DNA from: Paraburkholderia haematera
GTDB taxonomy: Bacteria > Pseudomonadota > Gammaproteobacteria > Burkholderiales > Burkholderiaceae
Reading direction: 5' to 3'
Length of the DNA: 64,000 bases
Assembly: GCF_905220975.1 (NCBI RefSeq)
Contig: NZ_CAJNBK010000012.1
Location: 62,001-126,000, forward strand
Shown: piece after piece, positions 56,110-64,000 of the stretch
Position numbering within the stretch: the first letter of the stretch is position 1
Layout of the letters: every line of letters begins with the position of its first letter
Position numbers and translations under genes: made by a program
Notes under the pieces: model-generated
Databases searched by the model: none
Seen by the model: the letters and a program-made list of their open reading frames with translations, nothing else
Told to the model about the DNA's origin: nothing

Positions 56110-56524
56110 GGCTAGTGAGGTCGACGAAAGCGGGCGCCGCCGGCGTGGCCCGCACAGCGGCCATCGCGCAGGCCGGCGTGCGGGGTGGCATGCGCCATGG
56201 GCGGATCAGGCGGATCGTTCTGGCGGTGCATGATTTTGATATATCACCCCGGCAGGGTTTATGATGGTCTCGTTACGACGCTTTACGCCCAGATCATCGG
56301 CCCGGCGCGCTGTAATGGGAATAGGGCGAAACGACGGGTGAACAGCCCCGAGTTCGCACTTTTCATGGCCCCGCAAATCGGGAACAATGACTCGAACCTC
56401 TCACGCGTCTTACGCGCAGCAGATTGGGTGCGTACGCAACGTTATTGGCGAAGCGGCGCTTTTATCATCACCTTGACCGGCGCGGAAACCATAAAGCCGG
56501 CTATAGGAGAAACGGGGAAACATC
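56110..56524. promoter_or_regulatory. Divergent control region of the RND operon and a small gene
   Basis: 415 nt without a gene. A perfect 10-bp palindrome TGATATATCA (56237-56246) lies about 130 nt upstream of the RND start and could be an operator or AT-rich promoter core. TTGACC near 56474 might belong to a promoter for the 70-aa gene, with CATAAA or TATAGG downstream at imperfect spacing. Confidence 0.4.
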
Positions 56525-56737
56525 ATGCAAATCGGTTCCATTGTCCGATCGGTGCATATCGCCGTGCCGAAAGATGCACGTGGGATTGTCATGCGCATTC
56601 TCGGCGACATGGCGATGGTGGCCTGGTATGCCGGCGAGCCCGGCACGTCGGAGCATCTGAACACTGAACCCTTTTTCCTTGAAGATCTGATCGATACGGG
56701 CGAGCAGGTACGCCCGGCGAGCGCGCAGGTGCATTGA
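56525..56737 (+). CDS. Conserved-looking 70-aa protein of unknown function
   Basis: A compact 70-aa soluble protein starting MQIGSIVRSVHIAVPKDARG. It is predicted as a small mixed alpha/beta domain (GSIVRSVHIAV, GIVMRILGDMAMVAWYAG) with a C-terminal acidic helix. The first half resembles small beta-barrel domains, but I cannot name a family. A purine-rich GGGGAAAC ribosome site precedes the ATG. It is cut off from both neighbours, so its role cannot be guessed. Confidence 0.6.
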   Translation: MQIGSIVRSVHIAVPKDARGIVMRILGDMAMVAWYAGEPGTSEHLNTEPFFLEDLIDTGEQVRPASAQVH

Positions 56738-56846
56738 AGCTGTTTGAGTCCGATTCATGGTGTTGCCACGTCGTTGCAGCTGGCAGTCAACCGCAAGGTG
56801 AGCCGGCGCCCTCGTCTTTGACGGCGGCGCGGCGCACAATGCGGAC

Positions 56847-57875
56847 ATGAACGACGACAATCTCGACCTGCAGGACGGCGCCGATAGCGCCGTTCCTTTC
56901 GCCCGGCTCAAGCCGGAAATCGTGCTCGACGCGCTCGACAGCGTGCTCAGCAGCGTCGGTGTGTACACCGACGGCCGCATGCTGCCGCTCAACAGCTACG
57001 AGAACCGCGTGTACCAGGTGGGCGTGGAAGACGGTCCGCCGGTAGTCGCCAAGTTCTACCGTCCCGAGCGCTGGACCGACGCGGCCATTCTCGAAGAACA
57101 CGCCTTTGTCGCCGATCTCGCCGCGCGCGAAATCCCGGCGGTGACCGCGCGTGTTTTCGAAGGCCGCACGTTGCATACCTTCGACGGTTTCCGTTTCGCG
57201 ATCTTCGAACGCCGCGGCGGCCGCGCACCCGATCTGGACCGGCGCGATACGCTCGAATGGCTGGGGCGTTTTATCGGCCGCATCCATGCGGTTGGGCAGA
57301 CGCAGAACTACCTTGAACGTCCCACGCTCGACATCGACACGTTCGGCTACGAGCCGCGCGATTTCCTGCTGTCGCACCGCTTCGTGCCTGACGATGTGCG
57401 TGCCGCGTGGGAAACCGTGGTGAATCTCGCGCTTGAAGGTGTTGAACGCGCGTTCGAGCGTGCCGGCGATATTCGCATGTTGCGAATGCACGGCGACTGT
57501 CATCCGAGTAATGTGTTGTGGACCGACGCGGGCCCGCATTTCGTCGACTTCGACGATAGCCGCATGGGTCCGGCTGTGCAGGATTTGTGGCTGTTGCTGC
57601 CGGGCGAGCGTGCCGAGGCTTCGCGAGCGCTTGCCGATCTGCTCGCCGGTTATGAAGACTTCTGCGACTTCGAGCCGCGCGAACTGTATCTCGTCGAAGC
57701 GTTGCGCACGCTACGGCTGATTCACTACCAGGCGTGGCTCGCCCGCCGCTGGGACGACCCGGCGTTCCCGGCGGCATTTCCGTGGTTCAACACGCAGCGC
57801 TATTGGGAAGACCGTATTCTCGAATTGCGCGAGCAGCTCGGCGCGATGCAGGAAGGGCCGCTCTGGCCGGTTTGA
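56847..57875 (+). CDS. srkA: Stress response kinase A (SrkA/YihE-type)
   Basis: A 342-aa serine/threonine kinase with the aminoglycoside-phosphotransferase fold. Motifs are VVAKFYRPERWTDAAILEEHAF (ATP Lys and Glu), MHGDCHPSNVLW (catalytic loop) and VDFDDSRMGPAVQDLWLL (metal-binding Asp). E. coli SrkA counters death under stress, possibly by antagonising MazEF. The stop is 12 nt from the convergent transglutaminase-like gene. Confidence 0.9.
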   Translation: MNDDNLDLQDGADSAVPFARLKPEIVLDALDSVLSSVGVYTDGRMLPLNSYENRVYQVGVEDGPPVVAKFYRPERWTDAAILEEHAFVADLAAREIPAVTARVFEGRTLHTFDGFRFAIFERRGGRAPDLDRRDTLEWLGRFIGRIHAVGQTQNYLERPTLDIDTFGYEPRDFLLSHRFVPDDVRAAWETVVNLALEGVERAFERAGDIRMLRMHGDCHPSNVLWTDAGPHFVDFDDSRMGPAVQDLWLLLPGERAEASRALADLLAGYEDFCDFEPRELYLVEALRTLRLIHYQAWLARRWDDPAFPAAFPWFNTQRYWEDRILELREQLGAMQEGPLWPV

Positions 57876-57887
57876 ACGTTTGCGCTT

Positions 57888-59789
57888 CTACGGCGCCTGC
57901 GAGGCCACGCTCGACGATTCCACCAGCGTCGATTTGACAATCACTTCGGCGCGCACGTCGCGCCCGATTGCTTCGATCGCGGGACGCATCTGCACGAAGT
58001 CATCGGGTGTGCAGACGTCGCTGTCGAAATGGGTGGCGCCGTCGCGCGTCATCGTCACCACGTTGCTGAGCGGGTCGAACGTGTACTGCGACTGAAAATC
58101 GACGAAGCGGTCCTGGGTTCGTTTCGCCTCCGGCATCTCGAGCACGTGGAAATTCGCGGGCAATTCAATGCGCGCGCGTTCATGCAGCTTCAGGTTGTGG
58201 CAGATGAACGGCTGCGTGCGCTGCCGTTCGCCGAGCCAATAGCGGGTGTCCGCTTCGAAGCCACCGGCCAGACTCGTCAGCGCCGGAATCGATGCCGCTG
58301 CGCCCGGCACCACGAGACTTTCGAACGTGCCTTTCATGGTGATCGTCAACGGGCCGTCGGTCACGCCGAGGTCGCTGGTGGTCAGCGTGGCGGTGCCGCG
58401 CAGGTTGACACTGCGCAGTTCCGCCTGGATCGAGTCCTCACGTTGCGCGGGCGTCTGCGTGCGCAACATCGCGCGCGCCTGTTCGGCGGTGGCGCCCGAT
58501 GCCTCCAGTCGATACGTGAAGCTCGCCGAGCCGTCCGGTTCGACCTTGATCGACAGGTCGCTGCTGCGCGTCGTCAATTCGGTGGCCGGCGTTTGCGCGA
58601 GCACACTCTGACTCACCAGCACGGTAGGCCGGTTCATATCGGACGACGGCAGAAAACCGAATTCGACATTCGACGCCGTCGAGTCGGCGTATTGCTGCAA
58701 GTCCGGCAGCCACGTGATGGCGTGATTGATGACGCCGTAGCCCGGCACGCTGGGCAGCGTATAGATCGAGCCGCTGCTGATCAAAGCCGGCTCGTTGCGA
58801 ATGCCGACCGCGTCGAGCAGCGCGCCATATAGCGCTACGTGATCCTTGCAGTCGCCGTAACGGTTCGCGAGGATCGCGCTTGCGCTGTGCGGGACCACCG
58901 AGCCGCGCCCAACGTAGATCGCCACATAGCGGACGTTGCGGCGCACCCAGTCGTACAGCGTCTTGGCTTTGTCGTGCGGGGTGTGGTCGCGCGCGGTGAG
59001 GTTTTGCGCGAGGCGCGTGACGGCGGGCTCGCGCGTGCTCGGGTCGGCGCTCGACGCTCTATAGCTCGCGGCGAATGCGGCGTAGTCCGGAAAGGTCGAA
59101 ACCATCAACCGGTCGCCATACGATACATACGCGATCGAGCCGTGCTCGAGCCGGCTGAAATGTGCCTTGTCGTAACGATATTCGTAGCGGGTGCGGCCCT
59201 CGTGCGTGACCGGTTGCAGCACGGTGAAACCGCGCGCATCCGCATACAGCCGCTTCTCGGCGGGCAGGTCGTAGATGAGGTGAAAGTTGTGGGTCGGCGC
59301 GAGATCGGGCGGCGTGAAATCACTGAATTCGCCGGGCACGATCGGCTGCTTTTGCGTCTTGCGATAGGTGAGGTGCACGCGCGCGCCGGGCTCGACGGCG
59401 GGAAACACGATCACCTTTTCCTGGATGTCCTGAAACATCGGCGCGTCGAACGAGCGTGCTTCCTGCACGTCGCGGATCTGCTCGGGCTGCACGTCGTGAC
59501 GCACGCCGTCGGCAGTGGTGGTGTATGCCTCGAGGATCTGCACGTCCGCCATATTGCGGTTGAACCAGACGTATTGTTGAGCCACCCGCGCGACGCCTGC
59601 CTCGTTATTCACGCGCAGTGTCATCGAATCGAGCTTCGAGAAGGAGCCGTCGGCGTTGACGGTGAAGGTCTGCGTCTCGCCTTCGTTGGTATAGGGATCG
59701 TCCAGTTTGGCGGCGATGCTCGCGCTCGCGGCGTGGGTGCACGCAAGCCAGCCGAGAGAAGCGAGACAGACCCAGGAGGCGAGGCGCAT
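57888..59789 (-). CDS. Exported DUF3857 / transglutaminase-like protein
   Basis: A 633-aa protein with a signal peptide (cleavage near SASIA). A DUF3857 domain (about 50-220) precedes a transglutaminase-like core (about 250-400). The catalytic triad is visible as Cys in YGDCKDHVALYG, His in NHAITWLPDLQQY and Asp in the latter. A C-terminal beta-rich domain follows. The family is exported and may remodel proteins or peptidoglycan, but its activity is uncharacterised. Confidence 0.87.
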   Translation of the reverse strand: MRLASWVCLASLGWLACTHAASASIAAKLDDPYTNEGETQTFTVNADGSFSKLDSMTLRVNNEAGVARVAQQYVWFNRNMADVQILEAYTTTADGVRHDVQPEQIRDVQEARSFDAPMFQDIQEKVIVFPAVEPGARVHLTYRKTQKQPIVPGEFSDFTPPDLAPTHNFHLIYDLPAEKRLYADARGFTVLQPVTHEGRTRYEYRYDKAHFSRLEHGSIAYVSYGDRLMVSTFPDYAAFAASYRASSADPSTREPAVTRLAQNLTARDHTPHDKAKTLYDWVRRNVRYVAIYVGRGSVVPHSASAILANRYGDCKDHVALYGALLDAVGIRNEPALISSGSIYTLPSVPGYGVINHAITWLPDLQQYADSTASNVEFGFLPSSDMNRPTVLVSQSVLAQTPATELTTRSSDLSIKVEPDGSASFTYRLEASGATAEQARAMLRTQTPAQREDSIQAELRSVNLRGTATLTTSDLGVTDGPLTITMKGTFESLVVPGAAASIPALTSLAGGFEADTRYWLGERQRTQPFICHNLKLHERARIELPANFHVLEMPEAKRTQDRFVDFQSQYTFDPLSNVVTMTRDGATHFDSDVCTPDDFVQMRPAIEAIGRDVRAEVIVKSTLVESSSVASQAP

Positions 59790-59905
59790 GGCAGTCAGGT
59801 ATCCGGAACGGCAACGTTGACGGGATCGCCAGCTAGAGTCGGTTTGCGCCGCGCGGATGTCAAGCGGTTAGCGCGCTTTGCGATTGAGCAAATGTCCTAA
59901 TTGTG

Positions 59906-59925
59906 TAATGATATCCATTCTCAAT
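59906..59925 (+). promoter_or_regulatory. Probable Fur box
   Basis: TAATGATATCCATTCTCA (59906-59923) matches the A/T-rich 7-1-7 Fur pattern at most positions. It lies about 200 nt upstream of the PepSY-type gene, a typical iron-uptake-associated product. Match by eye only. Confidence 0.55.
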
Positions 59926-60120
59926 TGAAAGGCATCGCCAGCTTTCTGTCACATTTCTCCTCCTCTGTGACTGCCAGCCAGCCTCTCAGCCGGACGGCCT
60001 GGACCGCAAGCCGGGTTGGTCCGGCTCTTCCTTTCGAACTTTCCTTTATTGCTGATGTGAGCGAGCGCATTGTCGTCGCCTGTCGGCTGGGGTTTAACTT
60101 GCTGCGCCTGGAGCCTGGAT
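59926..60120 (+). other. Leader between the Fur box and the PepSY-type gene
   Basis: About 195 nt with no supported gene. A GGAG (60110-60113) lies 7 nt before GTG 60121. The region is rich in C/T tracts and may hold an uncharacterised leader. Confidence 0.35.
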
Positions 60121-60861
60121 GTGAACGCGCCTGATTCGATCGATATGAAACCTGCTGCCGGCGGCGGCACGCAATACACCGCTCATACGCCGGAGCGCGG
60201 TCATCATGTGATGGACGACGCCGAGCAGGCGGCGCGGCGCCAGCGTTCGCGGCGGGCGAATTTCATCAAGTGGTTGCGCAAGGTGCATGGCTGGGTCGGT
60301 TTGTGGGGCGCGGTGTTGGGCTTGATGTTCGGCGCGACCGGGTTCTTGCTGAACCATCGCGGCGGACCGTTGAAGGTGTCGTCTGGTGAGCCGCAGGTTG
60401 AAGAGATGCAGATACCTGTGCCGCAGAAAAACCTGGGTTCGCCGATGGAGATGGCGAAGTGGCTCAAGGGCGAGTTGAAGATTGACGGCAAGCCGGGGCG
60501 AGTGAAGCGGGAACCTGCGCATCCGGTGGCGTGGGGCGATCGCAGCACGATGCAGCCGGAGTTCTGGCAGGTCGGGATTGTTGGGCCTGGTCAGAATGTG
60601 CAGGCTGAGTATTGGGTTGGGAATGGGTTTGTTGCGGTGAAACGCACGCAGAACTCGTTTCTCACGACGATGAATAATTTGCATCGCGGGGTGGGGTTGA
60701 GTGTTGGGTGGGTTTTGTTGATCGATACGATCGCGGGGGGGATGGTTTTGTTGTCGTTGACGGGGGTTTTGCTTTGGACTGAGTTGAATAAGCGGCGTGT
60801 AGTGGGGGTGGTTTTGGTTGGGGGGTCGGTTGTTGCTGCTGTGGTTTGTGGTTTGATGTAG
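60121..60861 (+). CDS. PepSY-associated transmembrane protein
   Basis: A 246-aa membrane protein. After a hydrophilic N terminus it has WLRKVHGWVGLWGAVLGLMFGATGFLLNH, an interior PepSY-like region (about 90-190) and two C-terminal helices. The HGW and HRG segments resemble PepSY TM proteins found with TonB-dependent siderophore receptors or ferric reductases. I chose GTG 60121 because of its GGAG at 7 nt; ATG 60145 is an alternative. The last 110 codons are unusually G/T-rich (GGG, GTT, TTG), unlike the N-terminal half. A Fur box upstream supports an iron-related role. Confidence 0.8.
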   Translation: MNAPDSIDMKPAAGGGTQYTAHTPERGHHVMDDAEQAARRQRSRRANFIKWLRKVHGWVGLWGAVLGLMFGATGFLLNHRGGPLKVSSGEPQVEEMQIPVPQKNLGSPMEMAKWLKGELKIDGKPGRVKREPAHPVAWGDRSTMQPEFWQVGIVGPGQNVQAEYWVGNGFVAVKRTQNSFLTTMNNLHRGVGLSVGWVLLIDTIAGGMVLLSLTGVLLWTELNKRRVVGVVLVGGSVVAAVVCGLM

Positions 60862-60966
60862 TGGTTTTTTTTTGCCTGTGCGGCGCTTTTTTTTGTATGC
60901 CTGTGGTGTTGGCCTTTCCTTGTGTTCTTAGTGGTTTATTAGCGTCGCCCCTGTGCGGGGCAGGCA

Positions 60967-61001
60967 CCTACTTTTCTTTGCCTGCCGCAAAGAAAAGTAG
61001 G
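60967..61001. repeat. Inner hairpin of the left arm
   Basis: CCTACTTTTCTTTGC (60967-60981) and GCAAAGAAAAGTAGG (60987-61001) form a perfect 15-bp stem with loop CTGCC. It could act as a bidirectional terminator for the PepSY-type gene. Confidence 0.7.
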
Positions 61002-61586
61002 CAAAAGAAAGCGGCTCAAACCGCTAGCTCTTAAGCGGGTCCCCCGCGCAGCCACGGTAGTGGTGCATCTGGAATCTGTGTTTTCGCACATTCGGCGTGA
61101 GTGACAAGGGAGTCATACTTCCGGCGGCGCTGCGCGCGCCGAAGCCCATTTTATAAAACCGATCGCTGCGCGCCGACGCGTATTTCATGGAACCGTCTGT
61201 TCGGTTTCGCGCGAGGTTCAACCGCGACCGCGGCTCGTTGTGGCATCCCCAACGTTTCTCCAATGCGCCGGCGCTTCATTCGAAGTACGAATCACACCTG
61301 CATGCGCTGCCTCGGGTTGTCGCCGCTCGGAGCGCCAGGCGGCACGTTCCGAAACAGATGTATTTTTTGGCACCGCGCCGAGGCGAAGCCGATAGCCCCC
61401 CAAGCGCAAACGAAGCCCCAGGTTTCCCATGCAGACCCATCCGCGACGCACGCAGTGCGGAGTGGGAGCTGATGAGCCCTTGGTCACTAACGGTGAGTGT
61501 GCGGGGGCACGGATTCCAGATGCACCACTACCGTGACTGCGCGGGGGACCCGCTTATGAGCTGGCGGTTTGAGCCGCTTTCTCTTG

Positions 61587-61621
61587 CTTACTTCTCTTTG
61601 CGGCAGGCAAAGAGAAGTGAG
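61587..61621. repeat. Inner hairpin of the right arm
   Basis: CTTACTTCTCTTTGC (61587-61601) and GCAAAGAGAAGTGAG (61607-61621) form a 15-bp stem with one T-G wobble and loop GGCAG. It could act as a terminator for the minus-strand xdhC gene. Confidence 0.65.
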
Positions 61622-61751
61622 TGCCGCCCCGCACAGGGGCAACGCTAATAAACCACTAAGAAAACAAGGAAAGGCCAAGAAGCCAGATCAAGGAAAGGCC
61701 AACACCCCAGGCAAACAACCCAAAAGCGCCGAGCAGGCAAAAAAATGGCGA

Positions 61752-62774
61752 CTAGACACTACAAGCAGTGCCCCCCGAAGCCGCAACTTCCCGCGCGGCC
61801 TTAGCCCCTTCAACCTGCAACAAAGTCGGCAACGAAACCCCATTCTTAGCCGCAGTCACCTCAGCAAGAATAGAAACAGCAATTTCAGGCGGCGTCCGGC
61901 TGCCAATATAAATCCCAACCGGCCCATGCAACCGGGCCAACTCCGCATCATTCAGATCGAACTCTTTCAACCGCTCGCGCCGCGCCTGATTATTCCTTCT
62001 GGACCCCAAAGCACCCACATAAAAAGCCGGCGTCTTCAACGCCTCCATCAAAGCGAGATCATCCAGCTTGGGATCATGCGTCAGCGCAATCACCGCGCAT
62101 CGTTCATCAAGCTTCATCTCGATCACCGTATCGTCCGGCATCGTCCGCACAATCTTCGTGCCGGGAATATCCCACTCCTCGGTGTACTCCTCGCGCGGAT
62201 CGCAAACAGTCACCTGATAATCAAGCCCGACCGCAATATTGCACAAATAGCGCGACAACTGCCCCGCGCCAATCACCAGCATCCGGTAACGCGGCCCGTG
62301 AATTGTCAGCAGACGTTCGCCGTCAAAATGCACGCCGTCCGTCGCCTGCGCCGCATCGAGCCGCACCGCACCCGTCACCATGTCGACTTCGCGCGCCATC
62401 AGACGGCCGTCCTCCACCGCATGGCACAGATCGGCAATCCCGCTTTGCGGCGTCAAGGGCTCCAGCACCAGTTGGATCGTGCCACCGCACGGCAGGCCAA
62501 AGCGATGCGCTTCTTCCGCTGTGATGCCGTACTTCACCGCCTCCGGGCGTGTCTGTTCAATACCTCTTTGCCGCACGCGGTCGATCAGGTCGTCTTCGAT
62601 GCAGCCGCCCGATACCGACCCCACCACGAGTCCGTCGTCACGCACCGCGAGCATCGCGCCCTCGGGACGCGGCGACGAGCCCCACGTCTTCACCACCGTC
62701 ACCAGTAGCGCGCGATGTCCCTCTTCCAGCCAACGTGCGCTGGACTTCAGAACTTCGAGATCCACGCTTTCCAT
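61752..62774 (-). CDS. XdhC/CoxI family molybdenum-hydroxylase maturation protein
   Basis: A 340-aa protein of the XdhC/CoxI family, which handles and sulfurates the molybdenum cofactor before insertion into xanthine dehydrogenase- or CO dehydrogenase-like enzymes. The N-terminal domain has ALLVTVVKTWGSSPRPEGAM and SVSGGCIEDDL (cofactor-binding Cys). The Rossmann-like C-terminal domain has MLVIGAGQLSRYL and VGALGSRRNN. It overlaps the coxG gene by 28 nt. Its 3' third shows the same G/T-rich shift as the gene on the other side of the palindrome. Confidence 0.88.
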   Translation of the reverse strand: MESVDLEVLKSSARWLEEGHRALLVTVVKTWGSSPRPEGAMLAVRDDGLVVGSVSGGCIEDDLIDRVRQRGIEQTRPEAVKYGITAEEAHRFGLPCGGTIQLVLEPLTPQSGIADLCHAVEDGRLMAREVDMVTGAVRLDAAQATDGVHFDGERLLTIHGPRYRMLVIGAGQLSRYLCNIAVGLDYQVTVCDPREEYTEEWDIPGTKIVRTMPDDTVIEMKLDERCAVIALTHDPKLDDLALMEALKTPAFYVGALGSRRNNQARRERLKEFDLNDAELARLHGPVGIYIGSRTPPEIAVSILAEVTAAKNGVSLPTLLQVEGAKAAREVAASGGTACSV

Positions 62775-63343
62775 GATTTCTTCCTCTTTGTTCCGTCGCC
62801 GCCAGACTCCGCGTCCGCAGCCTCATTCGATTCCGTATTGTGCGCCGCCTCGTCAGTGGCTGCAGTGACCCCCTCGTCCGGAGCCGTTGCGCCTTCAGTG
62901 CCGCCGCCGACCTGCGCGCCAAAGCGCTTGAAAAATTCGCCCGCGATTTTACGCGCCGCGCCGTCGACCAGCCGGGAACCGATCTGCGCAAGCTTGCCGC
63001 CGACCTGGGCCGTCGCCGTGTAGCTGAGCCTGGTCGCGGCGTCGCCCTCGGGTTCGAGCGTGACGCGCGTATTGCCCTTGCCGAAGCCCGCGGCGCCACC
63101 CTGGCCTTCGAAAACGATGGTGTAAGCGTTCGGCGCCTCAATGTCGGTCAATTCCATACGCCCTTTGAACCGTGCTTTCACGGGGCCGACGGACGCGCTC
63201 AACACCACCACGTACGCATTTTCGCCATCGGGGTCGATGCTCTCGCAGCCGGGAATGCACGCGCGCAGGATGTCGGTATCGTTCAGCGCATCCCAGGCGC
63301 GCTGCTGGGAAACCGGCAGCGTATGGGTCTCACTCAATTCCAT
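62747..63343 (-). CDS. coxG: CoxG-like SRPBCC protein
   Basis: A 198-aa protein starting at ATG 63343 with AGGAG at 7 nt. Residues 1-150 are a CoxG-type SRPBCC/START fold (PVSQQRAWDALNDTDILRACIPGCESI, GPVKARFKGRMELTDIE). An acidic Ala/Glu/Asp tail and a basic WISKF end follow. CoxG anchors CO dehydrogenase to the membrane in Oligotropha; here the partner enzyme may be any molybdenum hydroxylase. It overlaps both neighbours. Confidence 0.88.
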   Translation of the reverse strand: MELSETHTLPVSQQRAWDALNDTDILRACIPGCESIDPDGENAYVVVLSASVGPVKARFKGRMELTDIEAPNAYTIVFEGQGGAAGFGKGNTRVTLEPEGDAATRLSYTATAQVGGKLAQIGSRLVDGAARKIAGEFFKRFGAQVGGGTEGATAPDEGVTAATDEAAHNTESNEAADAESGGDGTKRKKSWKAWISKF

Positions 63344-64000
63344 GGCGTTGCTCCTGCAGTTGTCGTGGCGGAAACGTCGCGACGAGGCGCGCGCGTGAGT
63401 TGCGCGAGATCGCGGCCGAATGCCGCCAGACTGTCCAGATTGTGAACAGGACGATGCGCGTCGACATACGGCAGGATCGCCTGCACGCCGCGCGCTTTCG
63501 GTGAAAAACCGCTGAAACGCAACAGCGGATTGAGCCACACGATACGGTGTGCGAAGCGGTGCAGGCGGGCCATTTCGGTGTCGAGCACATCGATCGCTTC
63601 GTGATCGAGGCCGTCGGTGACGAGCAGCACGGTGGCTCTGCCAGTCAGCACGCGGCGTGCCCAGCGTCGATTGAATTCGGCGAGCGCAGCGCCAATCCGT
63701 GTGCCGCCCGACCAGTCGACCACCTGATCGGTGAGCGTCGCGATCGCCACGTCGGGATCGCGCTCGCGCAGCGCGCGCGTCGCGTTGGTCAGGCGCGTGC
63801 CGAACAGGAACACCTGCAGGCGCTCACGCGATTGCAGCAACGCGTGGCAGAAGTACAGCACCGCGCGTGAATAGCTGCTCATTGAACCGGAGATGTCGAG
63901 CAGCAGTACCAGCGGCGGTTTGCGTTCCACCACTGCACGATATTTCCACACCGTCCAGTCGCCGCCCGCGCGCACCGCGTGCCGGGCGCTCGCGCGCAAG
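63334..64000 (-). CDS. coxE: CoxE-like VWA protein, C-terminal part (cut by the window edge)
   Basis: The last 221 residues or so of a von Willebrand A protein. The MIDAS motif is LLLDISGSMSSYS, with the Thr in GGTRIG and Asp in LLVTDGLD completing the metal site. IVWLNPLLRFSGFSPKARG is a typical CoxE end. The stop overlaps the coxG start by 10 nt. CoxE works with the AAA+ protein CoxD, which I expect right of the window along with the structural genes. Confidence 0.88.
   Translation of the reverse strand, partial: LRASARHAVRAGGDWTVWKYRAVVERKPPLVLLLDISGSMSSYSRAVLYFCHALLQSRERLQVFLFGTRLTNATRALRERDPDVAIATLTDQVVDWSGGTRIGAALAEFNRRWARRVLTGRATVLLVTDGLDHEAIDVLDTEMARLHRFAHRIVWLNPLLRFSGFSPKARGVQAILPYVDAHRPVHNLDSLAAFGRDLAQLTRAPRRDVSATTTAGATPWN

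Larger units (their letters stand above)
60868..61747. repeat. Large imperfect palindromic element, about 880 bp
   Basis: A left arm (about 60868-61105) reappears inverted as the right arm (about 61485-61747) at high identity. Each arm includes an rRNA-free hairpin (60967-61001, perfect 15-bp stem; 61587-61621, one wobble), a GTGCGGGGC block and AGTGGTGCATCTGGAAT. The right arm has an extra tandem TTGGCCTTTCCTTG copy. The centre (61106-61484) is not palindromic and has no believable gene. I associate such arms with recurrent Paraburkholderia intergenic repeats, from memory and unverified. Confidence 0.75.

Noticed and set aside
61101..61472. 123-codon frame in the centre of the palindromic element
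   Set aside because: No convincing ribosome site, odd composition and overlap with the arm ends; such frames are common artefacts in repeats.

Overview
The window is chromosomal DNA from a high-G+C betaproteobacterium, most likely Paraburkholderia or a close Burkholderia relative. The support is gene order (gatCAB divergent from mreBCD-mrdA-rodA, metX-metW, hslVU, lpxL/dapF/DUF484/xerC next to metK), strongly G/C-biased codon use, a QueE with the Burkholderia-type CX14CX2C cluster motif, and a palindromic intergenic element of a kind I associate with Paraburkholderia. No phage, IS element, CRISPR array, rRNA operon or replication origin is visible. Almost everything is core genome; the two edges cut htpX (left) and a coxE-like gene (right).

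Layout. 1-5.7 kb: end of htpX with its terminator, then a tightly overlapping set rsmB, a DUF4390 gene, an NtrY-like sensor kinase and a short NtrX-like regulator. 5.8-8.3 kb: tRNA-Phe with promoter and terminator, then queC-queE-queD for preQ0/queuosine precursors. 8.4-10 kb: a possible 43-residue leader ORF, an HpcH/HpaI aldolase and a SEL1-repeat protein. 10-16.6 kb (minus): the cell-shape cluster mreB-mreC-mreD-mrdA-rodA. 16.8-22 kb (plus): gatCAB, a PPK2 and exonuclease III. 22-26.5 kb (minus): metX-metW-ampG and an M48 metallopeptidase. 26.8-29.4 kb (minus): argB, a HAD nucleotidase and slmA. 29.6-33.6 kb: a small Cys-rich protein, a TPR/glycosyltransferase-like protein and a RegB/RegA-type redox two-component pair. 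33.7-38.1 kb (minus): hslVU with a probable sigma-32 promoter, dksA lacking its zinc ligands, and a His-rich CobW/COG0523 GTPase.

38.3-43.4 kb (minus): rlmI, xerC, DUF484, dapF and an lpxL-type acyltransferase. 43.5-44.9 kb: metK behind a strong promoter and a structured leader of about 160 nt. 45-50 kb: a phytanoyl-CoA dioxygenase-like protein, small membrane proteins, an aldo/keto reductase and an MFS transporter. 50-56 kb (minus): a complete tripartite RND efflux system. 56.5-60.9 kb: a small conserved-looking protein, an SrkA-type kinase, a DUF3857/transglutaminase protein and a PepSY-type membrane protein behind a probable Fur box. 60.9-61.75 kb: a gene-free, roughly 880-bp imperfect palindrome. 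61.75-64 kb (minus): xdhC/coxI, coxG and coxE-like genes of a molybdenum hydroxylase maturation cluster.

No gene set in the window is a clearly new biological system. The observations most worth a second look are the metK leader, which has mutually exclusive hairpins, the large palindromic element whose two flanking genes both become G/T-rich toward it, the zinc-ligand-less DksA beside a zinc-handling-type GTPase, and the NtrX-like regulator without its AAA+ domain.
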